Shown piece after piece: positions 7,704 to 15,531 of a stretch of 21,201 bases of DNA. The first letter of the stretch is position 1, and each line of letters opens with the position of its first letter. The notes beneath the pieces are model-generated. The model saw only the letters and a list, made by a program, of their open reading frames with translations. It did not search any database and was not told the DNA's origin. The translations under genes and the position numbers were made by a program. The DNA is from TMED14 sp041192685 (GTDB lineage: Bacteria > Bacteroidota > Bacteroidia > Flavobacteriales > Schleiferiaceae), in assembly GCA_041192685.1 (NCBI GenBank), contig JBEEMM010000007.1:1-21201 (forward strand), given 5' to 3'.

Positions 7704-9872
7704 ATGGCGGCCATGGTAGTTTTAAGCGTAATTAACGACCTGCACAGCGACCAGCGCGTGCACCGGAGTGCCATCACTTGGGCCGAGCGCGGCTACCGCG
7801 TAGTGCTCGTCGGACGCAGCCATCCCAACCCGGCACCCTTGGATCGACCCTACGAAACCCTGCGCTTTCGATGCCTATTTAACCGCGGACCCTTGTTTTA
7901 CCTGGAATTTCAGCTCCGCCTTTGGTTGGCCCTTCGAACCCTGAAGCCCGACGTCTATCTGGCCAACGACCTCGATACCCTAGGGCCTAATGCATGGTGG
8001 GCAATGCGCAGGGCCAAATCCTTAGTCTACGATTCCCACGAGTATTTTTTAGGTTCTCCCGAGCTGGAGAGCCGCCCTTTGGTGCAGGCTCTTTGGCGCC
8101 TGGTGGAGCGCTACGGCATTCCGCGAACCGACTTTCGCGTCACGGTCAATGCCAGCATCGCTGAGCAGTACGCCAAGGAGTACGGTTCGACATGGGACCT
8201 GGTCCGCAACATGCCCCTAGAGGTCGAATTGCCTTGGCCGGCCGACGGCCAATGGGACGGAGCGGAGTCTCGGCGCCGGATTCTGCGCAAAGAACTGCAG
8301 CTTCCCCAAGACAAAACGATATGGATTTTGCAGGGCGCAGGAATTAACGTGGACCGCGGAGCCGAAGAGCTCGTGGATGCAGCGGCCCTCTGCCCCGAGG
8401 TCGAACTCCTGATCGTGGGCAGCGGAGACGTATTGGAATCCCTTAAGCAGCACTGCGCCTCGCGCGGAATTGCCAACGTCCGCTTTTTGGGCAGGGTGGA
8501 GCGCGCCCAGCTCCAGCGCCTGACCCAAGCGGCAAACTTGGGATTTAGCCTCGACAAGCCCAAGTCTGCCAATTACCGCTGGAGCCTGCCCAATAAGGTT
8601 TTTGACTACCTGCAGGCTGGAATCCCCATGGTAGTTAGCGACCTGGTTGAGGTAGCGCGGCTGCTTCGCCAAACCGGCGCGGGAGTAGTCCTTGACGAGC
8701 TCAGTGCAGCGGCCATTGCCAGCGCGGCCCAAGACCTGCTCAAGCCTGACCGATACGAGGCAGCAAGCAAGGCAGCCCGAGCTGCTGCGCACCACTATCA
8801 TTGGGGCAATGAGTGCCAGGTTTGGCATCGGCTAATTGACCGCCTCGAGGGCATTAATACCCATCACATTTGGAGTTTTGATCGCCTCGAACCGCCCCGA
8901 TACGGCGGAACCCTGGAGGTTCTAGGCCATGTTCGCGCCGCTTCCGCTTCCGGGCAGCAGGTAGTCCTTCATGCCTTTACCAAGTCCTCCTTGGCGCAGC
9001 CGGAACCCTTTGCCGAGGTGCAAACCAACGTGCTGCGCCGTGCTCGCTGGCCCTGGGGCCTCAAGCCTTGGATTGTGCAGAGCCGCCTTAGCCCCATTGC
9101 CCGCCATCAGGCTGCCGTTCAGAGGGGAGTCCGCACCTACCATGGCCTGCATTGCAGCGCACTCGACCCGACGGGTACCTTGCGCCTTCACAACCCCGAG
9201 TCGGCCTACTACCGCAGCCTCGCCAACCAATCTAATGGATTCAAAAGGCTCTACTACCTCTTTGAGGCATGGGCCTTGCGCCGCTGGGAACAGGAGTTGG
9301 CTTCCTCATGGCTTGGGCCGGTTCATGCCATCACCGCCCGCGATGCGGAGGCCTGGAACCTGCGCAGCCCGCGATCCCCGGCAGCATTCGTCGCTCCGAG
9401 GCATCCCTTTGTTAGGGCAATTCCCCAGGGCCCTGCCGCGGAATCCTTGGTCCTGGTCGTGGGTAAATTCAGCGTAGAAGAAAATGCCGCTGCCCTGCGC
9501 GGACTTCAGGCGGCCCAGCCAGCCATTGAACCCATTGTCTTTGCGGGCCACAACGCACCTTCCGGAACCAAAAACTACCTGGACCGCCCCAGCGATTCGG
9601 AACTCGACGAGCTCTATGCTCGAGCGCAGGTTGTGGTCGTGCATGCCGAGCACCAACTCGGAATCAAGTTCAAGTTGATTCAAGCCCTACTGCAGGGCCG
9701 CCACATCGTAGCTCATGAAGACGCCGTGGCCGGTTTAAACCTTGGCCAAAGGGTGCGGACCTACCGCAGCTGGTCGCAGGCCTATGAGGCAATCCGAGCG
9801 GCGCAGTCAGAGCCTTGGACTGCAGTGCATGCCGAAGAAGCCCTTCGCAGCGCGCAGGCCTGGCAGGCTTGA
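7704..9872 (+). CDS. Tandem (fused) two-domain glycosyltransferase
   Basis: The 722-residue protein contains two GT-B type glycosyltransferase units. Unit 1 (about 1-381) begins VLSVINDLHSDQRVHRSAITWAERGYRVVLVGR. It has VYLANDLDTL (84-93) and YDSHEYF (109-115) in the acceptor half, then IWILQGAGINVDRGAEELVDA, LLIVGSGD (235-242), FLGRV and WSLPNKVFDYLQAGIPMVVSD (293-313) in the nucleotide-sugar half. Unit 2 (about 386-722) starts HIWSFDRLEPPRYGGTLEV. It has VLVVGKFSVEENAAAL (583-598), a donor-site-like HQLGIKFKLIQALLQGRHIVAHEDAVAGLNL (650-680) and a short tail. Both resemble GT4/GT1-type enzymes of Bacteroidota polysaccharide or glycolipid pathways; donor and acceptor are unknown. No membrane segment is evident. 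The product stands alone, divergent from queA and convergent with ftsE. Confidence 0.85.
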   Translation: MAAMVVLSVINDLHSDQRVHRSAITWAERGYRVVLVGRSHPNPAPLDRPYETLRFRCLFNRGPLFYLEFQLRLWLALRTLKPDVYLANDLDTLGPNAWWAMRRAKSLVYDSHEYFLGSPELESRPLVQALWRLVERYGIPRTDFRVTVNASIAEQYAKEYGSTWDLVRNMPLEVELPWPADGQWDGAESRRRILRKELQLPQDKTIWILQGAGINVDRGAEELVDAAALCPEVELLIVGSGDVLESLKQHCASRGIANVRFLGRVERAQLQRLTQAANLGFSLDKPKSANYRWSLPNKVFDYLQAGIPMVVSDLVEVARLLRQTGAGVVLDELSAAAIASAAQDLLKPDRYEAASKAARAAAHHYHWGNECQVWHRLIDRLEGINTHHIWSFDRLEPPRYGGTLEVLGHVRAASASGQQVVLHAFTKSSLAQPEPFAEVQTNVLRRARWPWGLKPWIVQSRLSPIARHQAAVQRGVRTYHGLHCSALDPTGTLRLHNPESAYYRSLANQSNGFKRLYYLFEAWALRRWEQELASSWLGPVHAITARDAEAWNLRSPRSPAAFVAPRHPFVRAIPQGPAAESLVLVVGKFSVEENAAALRGLQAAQPAIEPIVFAGHNAPSGTKNYLDRPSDSELDELYARAQVVVVHAEHQLGIKFKLIQALLQGRHIVAHEDAVAGLNLGQRVRTYRSWSQAYEAIRAAQSEPWTAVHAEEALRSAQAWQA

Positions 9873-9924
9873 CTCCCTAGACTTCAGACCAAAAGTGCGC
9901 CGAAGTCCTAAGCACAGGGAAGAT

Positions 9925-10617
9925 TTAAAGGGTTTTTTGTACCGTGGAGGTCAGGGTTCCGTTGCCGCATCGGTAGGTGGCATGAGGGAACTTTAGCAGA
10001 AGGGCATAGTCGTGCGTGGCCATAAGAATGCTGCGTCCGCTTGCACGAATTTCTTCGAGCAGGTGCATTAACTCCTCAGACATGTGCGGATCAAGGTTTC
10101 CTGTGGGCTCGTCGGCCAAAATAAGCGGCGGATCGTTCAAAAGAGCGCGAGCAATGGACACGCGCTGCTGCTCTCCGCCTGAAAGTTGATGGGGCATTTT
10201 ATGGCCCTTGGTGGGCATGCCAACGCGGCGAAGCACGGCATCAATTCGGTCGCTGTTCTCCCCCTCGTTCATTTGACCCGTGGCATGCAGCACAAAATTC
10301 AGGTTGTCGCGCACGCTGCGGTCCATCAGTAGCTGAAAGTCCTGAAAAACTACGCCGAGCTTTCGACGCAGGTAGGGAATTTCTCGTTCGGGAAGGTTCC
10401 GCAAGTCGTGGCCTACAACCTGTCCTGCTCCTGATTCCAGAGGAAGGTCCGCATAAAGGGTTTTGAGCAAAGACGACTTGCCAGAGCCTGTGGCGCCGAT
10501 GACGTAGACGAATTCGCCTGGGCCCACCTCGAGATCTACGTCGCTGAGAACACGATGGTCGCCCTGCATGATGCAGGCTTTGCGGAGCGAAATTACGGGA
10601 GACTGTTCCATGGGCAT
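9925..10617 (-). CDS. ftsE: FtsE-type ABC transporter ATP-binding protein
   Basis: FtsE is the ATPase that pairs with membrane protein FtsX to control septal peptidoglycan hydrolases during division. The 230-residue product is a single ABC nucleotide-binding domain. It has Walker A GATGSGKSS (41-49), Q-loop VVFQDFQLL (Gln92), signature LSGGEQQR (145-152), Walker B LILADEPTGNLD (165-176) and the switch His202 in MATHDYALL. The VFQDFQLL segment and short length favour FtsE over LolD or MacB-type ATPases, but this is by resemblance. No ftsX is in the window; in Bacteroidota I recall the two genes often being apart. ATG 10617 and ATG 10611 (MEQSPV) are both possible starts. Its 3' end faces the glycosyltransferase gene across 52 nt with only a weak inverted repeat (9880-9885/9902-9907). 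Confidence 0.85.
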   Translation of the reverse strand: MPMEQSPVISLRKACIMQGDHRVLSDVDLEVGPGEFVYVIGATGSGKSSLLKTLYADLPLESGAGQVVGHDLRNLPEREIPYLRRKLGVVFQDFQLLMDRSVRDNLNFVLHATGQMNEGENSDRIDAVLRRVGMPTKGHKMPHQLSGGEQQRVSIARALLNDPPLILADEPTGNLDPHMSEELMHLLEEIRASGRSILMATHDYALLLKFPHATYRCGNGTLTSTVQKTL

Positions 10618-10625
10618 AGTTTATG

Positions 10626-10633
10626 CAAAGTAA
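10626..10633 (-). promoter_or_regulatory. -7-like box (TTACTTTG) before ftsE
   Basis: On the minus strand TTACTTTG matches TAnnTTTG except at the second base and ends 8 nt before the ftsE ATG at 10617. It lies back to back with the TPR gene's box in a 55-nt divergent spacer. Confidence 0.4.
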
Positions 10634-10658
10634 CGAGAGCGGAACCAATAGCAGGATG

Positions 10659-10666
10659 TACTTTTG
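10659..10666 (+). promoter_or_regulatory. -7 box (TACTTTTG) before the TPR gene
   Basis: TACTTTTG is an exact TAnnTTTG match ending 6 nt before ATG 10673. The transcript would be nearly leaderless. The TTG at 10664, a possible alternative start, overlaps this box and is therefore unlikely. Confidence 0.5.
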
Positions 10667-10672
10667 AAAACC

Positions 10673-13600
10673 ATGAGGATTACGTTTTTTACCGCGCTTT
10701 TGTACAGCGCAAGCCTTTTTGCCCAGCAGCCCATTACCGGCCAGCAGCCCGAGGCCCTCTTTGCGGAAGCGCGCGCCCGATTTGATCGCGCCCTGTACAG
10801 CTCGGCCTACGAGCATTTCGGCCGGGTTCGCAGCATGGTCCCCGAGGCCAGCGACTGGTCGGAGCAGTCCATGTACTACCAGGCCCTGTGCTCGATTCGC
10901 CTGCTGCACCGCGATGCTGAGGAGTACGCGGAGTCATTCTTACAAACCTACCCTTCCTCGTCCAGACGCATTGACCTGATCCTTGAGGCCGCCGAGCAGT
11001 CCTTCAACCGCCGGAGGTACCAAGAGGCCAAGCGTTGGCTCCGGCAGCTCGACGGGGTCGATCTGGCATCAGGCTTGCGCGCTGAGGTGCAGTTTAAGTT
11101 GGGTTATGCCCACTTTTTGCTCAATGAGTTTGACCAGGCCAAGGCAGAACTGGGCGAGGCTAAAAAGTCGAAGAGTGCCGTCGCCAAGACGGCCCAGTAC
11201 TACTACGGCCACATTGCCTACCTAGAAAAGTCCGACCAGACTGCTTTAGAAAGCTTGGAGCCCCTTCAAAACCACGAGGAGTTTGGTGCGGTAGTGCCTT
11301 ACTATTTGGCCCAGATTTTCGCTCGCCAAGGCAAGGACGATGAACTCCTCAAGCTTGGTGAGGGCCTAATTAAGAAGGCCTCTGCCAAGCGTGCTCCCGA
11401 GATTGCATTGCTCGTCGCCCAAAGCATGTTCCGCAAAAAGCGCTATGCCGACGCAATTCCCTATTTTGATTTTAATGGTGCCCAAGGCGGGAGGGTTTCG
11501 CCCGAAATCAGCTATCAAATGGGGGTTTGTGCCTACCAAACGAAGGACTACGAAGGCGCAATCCGAGCCTTTAACCAGTTGCCCAACGAAAACACTACCG
11601 ATTGGTTGGTGCAGTCGCGTTTGATGCTTGGCGACAGCTACGCGCGTCTTGAGCGCTGGGAGGAGGCTCAGTCGGCCTTTCGTTCCATTGCGCAGAGCAA
11701 GGCCGACGAGGCAACACGGGAGCAGGCAGCCTTTCAGTATGCCAAGTTGACCTACCGCAGCGCGGGGCCATTTGGCGATGCCATTCCGATTTTTAATCAG
11801 TTTCTTCGCGACTTCCCCCGCACGGAATACCGTCGAGAAGCCAATGAGTACCTGGCCAATTTGTACCTGACCAGCCGCGACTACGGCCGAGCCATTGAGG
11901 CCATTGTGCAGACCGGAATGGGATCATCAGCCATGCGGGAGGCCTACCAGAAGGTTGCCTACTTTAGGGGCGTTGAGCTCTACCAGTCCTCGCAGTGGGA
12001 TAAGGCCAATGAGCTTATGGACCAGTCCCTGAGCTACCCCCTCGACCGAGGATACACGGCACTCGCTCACTTTTGGAAGGGCGAGATGGCCTACCGACAG
12101 GGCGATTACCGCGAAGCCCTCGACCAGACCGACAAGTTTCTGAAGGTTCCGGGTAGTTTTAACCTATCGGAGCGCCCTGCGGCTCAATACAATAAGGCCT
12201 ACGCGCTCTACCGCCTCGACCGTCTCGAAGACGCAGCCGCGAGCTTCAGGGTGTTCTTAGAGGATGCCTCGGCGGGTGACCGCCGCCGCGAGGATGCGGA
12301 ACTTCGCATTGCCGACCTGTACTTTCTGCTGGGGCGCCATGCCCTTGCCCGTGACTTTTATGCAAAAATCGCCAAGGGATCAAGCGCCGACGCAGAGTAT
12401 GCTGGTTTTCAGCAGGCTCTTTGCCGCGGACTCCTGGGAGACAATGCGGGCAAGATTGCCCAGCTTGCAGGCATCGAGAAGACGGGTTCGGCACGCGCCG
12501 ACGAAGCCCTTTTTGAGCGCGCTCAAACTCTTCTTCGCATGGGCAGGAACAGCGAGGCTGAAGAAGCCTTTGCGGCCTACATACGCCGCAAGCCCAACGC
12601 CGAAAAGGCCCGCCGGGCAGCCCTAAACATTGCCCTTGCCCGCAGGAACGACAACAACCTCTCGGGGGCAATAACGTCCTTTCAAGGGGTGGTGCGCGAG
12701 CATCCCGGCACCGACGAAGCGCGCGAGGCGGTAGCCGGAGCCCGGTCAGTCTTTGACGAGGCCAACCGAATGGACGACTATTTGGAATGGGTGCAGGGCA
12801 TGCCCTCCTCGGGAATCCGCGCAAGCGAGCTGGATTCTGTAGCCTACATGTCGGCCTACGACAAATTTGCCCAGTCCCAGTATTCGGTTTCATTCGATGC
12901 CTTTGTGCGCTACTTGAAGCGCTTCCCCGACGGCTACTTTGCAACAATAGCGCAGTTTCAGGCTGCAGAGTCCGCCCGAATGACGGGTCAAATGGCCCAA
13001 TCCTTACCCTACTACCAAGGCGTGGTCAGGGCCCCTATTGGTGCCAATACTGTTTCTGCTTACAAATGGCTGCTTAGGGACGCGGAGGCCCGCAAGGATT
13101 GGACGGAGGTCAAAAGTCATGCGGAGCGCTTGATTGCTCTTGCTGAAGACGCGAGCCTTCGAAGTGAGGCTTCGCGAGCCATGATGAGGGCCCACTATGC
13201 AGAAGGCAATAGCGACGTCGCCTTGACCTATGCTGAGGGAATTCTGGCGGACCAGCGCGAAACTCCTGAAGTGCGCAGCGAGGCCCTTTCTCTGCGCATG
13301 CGCTTGCTTGAGGGCAAGTACCGCGCGCTAGCCAGCGACAGCCTCCGCTTGGGAACCTGGCTGGCTGCAGCCGACCAGGCCATTGAAGACGGCTTTGTAG
13401 CGGTTCAGGCAGAGGCACGTTATGCAAAAGCACAGATTCTTCGAATTCGAGGGCAGTTTGCAGCCTCAAGCGAAGAGGTTTTTGCCCTTCTCGATAACTA
13501 TCCGAGTCAAACGGAGTGGCGCTACAGGGCCCTGCTCGTACTGTCGCGCAACTACGCCAGCTTGAACGATGGTTTTCAAGCACGCTACACCCTAGATTTT

Positions 13601-13714
13601 TTGATTTCAGAGCATCCGTCTGACGAACTTGTGCGGGAGGCTCAGGCCTTGCTTGCCGAGTTCAATGCCGCACAGCTTCCCTCTAATGCCCCGCAAACCA
13701 ATGATGCTGAGTAA
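10673..13714 (+). CDS. Large periplasmic tetratricopeptide-repeat protein
   Basis: The 1013-residue protein has a signal peptide (MRITFFTALLYSASLFAQ, cut near residue 18) and then helical TPR-like repeats along almost its whole length. Clear examples are EISYQMGVCAYQTKDYEGAIRAFNQLP, RLMLGDSYARLERWEEAQSAFRSIA, FWKGEMAYRQGDYREALDQTDKFLK and AQYNKAYALYRLDRLEDAAASFRVFLED. No enzymatic motif, lipobox or C-terminal sorting domain is visible, so it is probably a soluble periplasmic scaffold. ATG 10673 is chosen over TTG 10664 because it opens directly into the signal peptide. Its last 14 nt overlap the start of the outer-membrane barrel gene, which indicates coupled translation and a shared role. 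The precise function is unknown; scaffolding of an outer-membrane complex or export path is my inference. Confidence 0.85.
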   Translation: MRITFFTALLYSASLFAQQPITGQQPEALFAEARARFDRALYSSAYEHFGRVRSMVPEASDWSEQSMYYQALCSIRLLHRDAEEYAESFLQTYPSSSRRIDLILEAAEQSFNRRRYQEAKRWLRQLDGVDLASGLRAEVQFKLGYAHFLLNEFDQAKAELGEAKKSKSAVAKTAQYYYGHIAYLEKSDQTALESLEPLQNHEEFGAVVPYYLAQIFARQGKDDELLKLGEGLIKKASAKRAPEIALLVAQSMFRKKRYADAIPYFDFNGAQGGRVSPEISYQMGVCAYQTKDYEGAIRAFNQLPNENTTDWLVQSRLMLGDSYARLERWEEAQSAFRSIAQSKADEATREQAAFQYAKLTYRSAGPFGDAIPIFNQFLRDFPRTEYRREANEYLANLYLTSRDYGRAIEAIVQTGMGSSAMREAYQKVAYFRGVELYQSSQWDKANELMDQSLSYPLDRGYTALAHFWKGEMAYRQGDYREALDQTDKFLKVPGSFNLSERPAAQYNKAYALYRLDRLEDAAASFRVFLEDASAGDRRREDAELRIADLYFLLGRHALARDFYAKIAKGSSADAEYAGFQQALCRGLLGDNAGKIAQLAGIEKTGSARADEALFERAQTLLRMGRNSEAEEAFAAYIRRKPNAEKARRAALNIALARRNDNNLSGAITSFQGVVREHPGTDEAREAVAGARSVFDEANRMDDYLEWVQGMPSSGIRASELDSVAYMSAYDKFAQSQYSVSFDAFVRYLKRFPDGYFATIAQFQAAESARMTGQMAQSLPYYQGVVRAPIGANTVSAYKWLLRDAEARKDWTEVKSHAERLIALAEDASLRSEASRAMMRAHYAEGNSDVALTYAEGILADQRETPEVRSEALSLRMRLLEGKYRALASDSLRLGTWLAAADQAIEDGFVAVQAEARYAKAQILRIRGQFAASSEEVFALLDNYPSQTEWRYRALLVLSRNYASLNDGFQARYTLDFLISEHPSDELVREAQALLAEFNAAQLPSNAPQTNDAE

Positions 13715-15386
13715 AATAAAGTTCGCCGCAGCGGCAACAGCCCTTGCTTTGGCTCTTCAGAGCGCCGCCCAGGTGGGCCAGGTTGAGGTATCGGTGACCG
13801 ACAAGTACCGTGCAAAAGTTGCCGAAGCCATCAAGATTTCAGGGCAACCCGGTCTTGGCGATACGACGATTCAGAAGCTGCCCATCAGTATTTTGGTGCG
13901 TCCTCAGGTAATTGGAATGGAGCCGGTTATGGAGCAAATTCCGCCCATAAAAATCATAAAGACCAAGCTGGACCGCTTGCCTTCGCGCTACCTTTCTTTA
14001 ATTGTCGGCAACTACGGCTCGGTAGAGGCCGAAGCGGCCATTGGAAGCGTGCGCAGCGTGAGTCAAATGTGGTCCGTTAGGGCGGCGCACCGGTCGACTC
14101 GCGGAGGATTTGACCCGAAAATTATCGTTTTTGACCGGGCCACATGGGCGAACAGCACGGTGGACGCCAACTACGAACGCATCTTTAACCGAGGTCGCCT
14201 GCGCTTTGAAGCGGGCGGAGCCTGGGATCAAATTCCCTTTTATGGCCAGCGGCACAATCCGGGCTTTAATGACCTAGATACCGCGGCAAAAGCTCCGGGG
14301 CGGAACATACAGAACTACACTTTTGGAGCGCGCTACCAGTCTACGCGCTACCGCAGAACCCAAGTTTTTCGAAGTATTTCTGTGGACGGACACCGCTGGA
14401 TTGACCAAGGGGGGCGGCAGGTGGAGTCCGGTGCCCGTGCTCAGCTCGAGTCTGCGCTGCCCGTGCAAAATCTGGTCCTTAATCTACCCCTTCACTTTTC
14501 GATTAACCAGTTGGAAGGATCGCAGCGCATTGACACTTCGCAAATTGCTTGGGCTGCCCAGTTTAGCCCCTCGCTGGCCGACAGCATCAAGGGAATTCGC
14601 TTTCGCTTTGGACTGAATATGATCTTCACGGGTGGAGCCGGGCAAATAACCCTGCCCTACTTTCCGCCGGTGGTTCACGTGGAGGTTCCCCTTGTTCGCA
14701 ACGTGCTTTACCTCTACGGAGGCATGGAGGGTAAAGTCGACAACGGCGGCATGCGGGCCCGGGTGGAGTCCGTGCCCTTCTTGTCAGAAGGTGCGACCTA
14801 TCAGGCCGTGCGCAGCAGCAGCCTCTACGGAGGAGCTACCGGACGGTGGAGCCGTATTATTGGATACCGATTTGGCGGACGCTTCGCCACCTGGGACAAC
14901 TACCCTATGGTCGTAAGGCCTGACGTGGACTTTGGAATTCTCAACGACAGCGGTCGGCTGGGCATGGACTACGTGAAGGTCACATCACTCGAGCCCACGG
15001 GCGAACTGACCTTTCAGTTCAAGGAGGTTTGGGACCTGCGGCTGCATGGCTTGCTGCGCTATGCGATTCAGGATTCCACCGGTGGTCCGGTATACCATCT
15101 GCCGAAGTATGAGTTTGGTGCTCAGGCTAGGGCTAATTTTGGCGAGAAAATTCGTCTGGATGCCGCCGCGGTGCTTCGAGGCCCTCGCACGACGCTCAAT
15201 GGCTTGCTCCAGCCCTACGATTTGCCCGCTTTTGTTGACGTCCGCCTTGGTGCTCAGTACCGCTACAACAGCCAACTGGATGCAGTGGTCCGCATCGACA
15301 ACCTGCTCAACCAACGGGCAGAATGGTGGATGGGCTATCCCGTTCAGGGAATTAGGGCAAATTTTGGCCTGCTGTACAAGTTTTAG
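13701..15386 (+). CDS. Outer-membrane beta-barrel protein, TonB-receptor-like but without plug
   Basis: The 561-residue product has a signal peptide (MLSKIKFAAAATALALALQSAAQ) and a short pre-barrel segment (VGQVEVSVTDKYRAKVAEAIKISGQP...). From the SLIVGNYGSVEAEAAIGS strand onward there are amphipathic strands to the C-terminal Phe (GIRANFGLLYKF), the hallmark of a BAM-inserted barrel. VVRIDNLLNQRAEWWMGYPVQG near the end resembles the last strands of TonB-dependent receptors (NLLN), but no TonB box, carboxypeptidase-like domain or plug is recognisable. I recall similar plug-less receptor-like proteins in Flavobacteriia. Start choice: ATG 13701 or 13704 just before the signal peptide; the longer open frame back to 13629 lies inside the TPR gene and would bury the signal. 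It overlaps the TPR gene by 14 nt, so the two form one unit. Confidence 0.78.
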   Translation: MMLSKIKFAAAATALALALQSAAQVGQVEVSVTDKYRAKVAEAIKISGQPGLGDTTIQKLPISILVRPQVIGMEPVMEQIPPIKIIKTKLDRLPSRYLSLIVGNYGSVEAEAAIGSVRSVSQMWSVRAAHRSTRGGFDPKIIVFDRATWANSTVDANYERIFNRGRLRFEAGGAWDQIPFYGQRHNPGFNDLDTAAKAPGRNIQNYTFGARYQSTRYRRTQVFRSISVDGHRWIDQGGRQVESGARAQLESALPVQNLVLNLPLHFSINQLEGSQRIDTSQIAWAAQFSPSLADSIKGIRFRFGLNMIFTGGAGQITLPYFPPVVHVEVPLVRNVLYLYGGMEGKVDNGGMRARVESVPFLSEGATYQAVRSSSLYGGATGRWSRIIGYRFGGRFATWDNYPMVVRPDVDFGILNDSGRLGMDYVKVTSLEPTGELTFQFKEVWDLRLHGLLRYAIQDSTGGPVYHLPKYEFGAQARANFGEKIRLDAAAVLRGPRTTLNGLLQPYDLPAFVDVRLGAQYRYNSQLDAVVRIDNLLNQRAEWWMGYPVQGIRANFGLLYKF

Positions 15387-15442
15387 TCGTTTAGGGCTCC
15401 AAGTGTCAACGGGTCGCCGTTCGTGCGTCTTGTTGAAAAAAA

Positions 15443-15451
15443 TGTTGATAA
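15443..15451 (-). promoter_or_regulatory. DnaA-box-like site upstream of gyrB
   Basis: Read on the minus strand the site is TTATCAACA, one base off the DnaA consensus TTATCCACA. A related TGTTGAAAAA lies just upstream at 15431-15440. Both are in the AT-rich half of the 145-nt spacer between the barrel gene and gyrB. A single near-match may be chance. Confidence 0.3.
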
Positions 15452-15499
15452 ACAGGCCTAATTTTTAGCATATAAGACTCCCTGCCGCGAGCAATGAGT

Positions 15500-15507
15500 T
15501 ACATTTG
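15500..15507 (+). promoter_or_regulatory. -7 box (TACATTTG) before gyrB
   Basis: TACATTTG is an exact TAnnTTTG match, ending 24 nt before the gyrB ATG at 15532. The DnaA-like site lies about 50 nt upstream of it. No Shine-Dalgarno sequence precedes gyrB. Confidence 0.55.
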
Positions 15508-15531
15508 TAATTACTCCATTTTATCGGAATT

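Noticed and set aside
9880..9907. Inverted repeat GACTTC/GAAGTC between the glycosyltransferase and ftsE genes as a terminator
   Set aside because: Six-bp stem with a 16-nt loop and no adjacent T-run on either strand; too weak to call.
10664..10672. TTG start for the TPR protein
   Set aside because: It overlaps the likely -7 box, and ATG 10673 opens directly into the signal peptide.
12246..12947. 233-residue minus-strand frame opposite the TPR gene
   Set aside because: Arg/Pro/Ser-rich translation typical of a shadow of GC-rich coding sequence; it runs through the middle of an intact TPR ORF.
13629..13700. Longer N-terminus for the barrel protein
   Set aside because: The extra 24 residues lie inside the TPR gene and precede a clear signal peptide, which should be at the true N-terminus.
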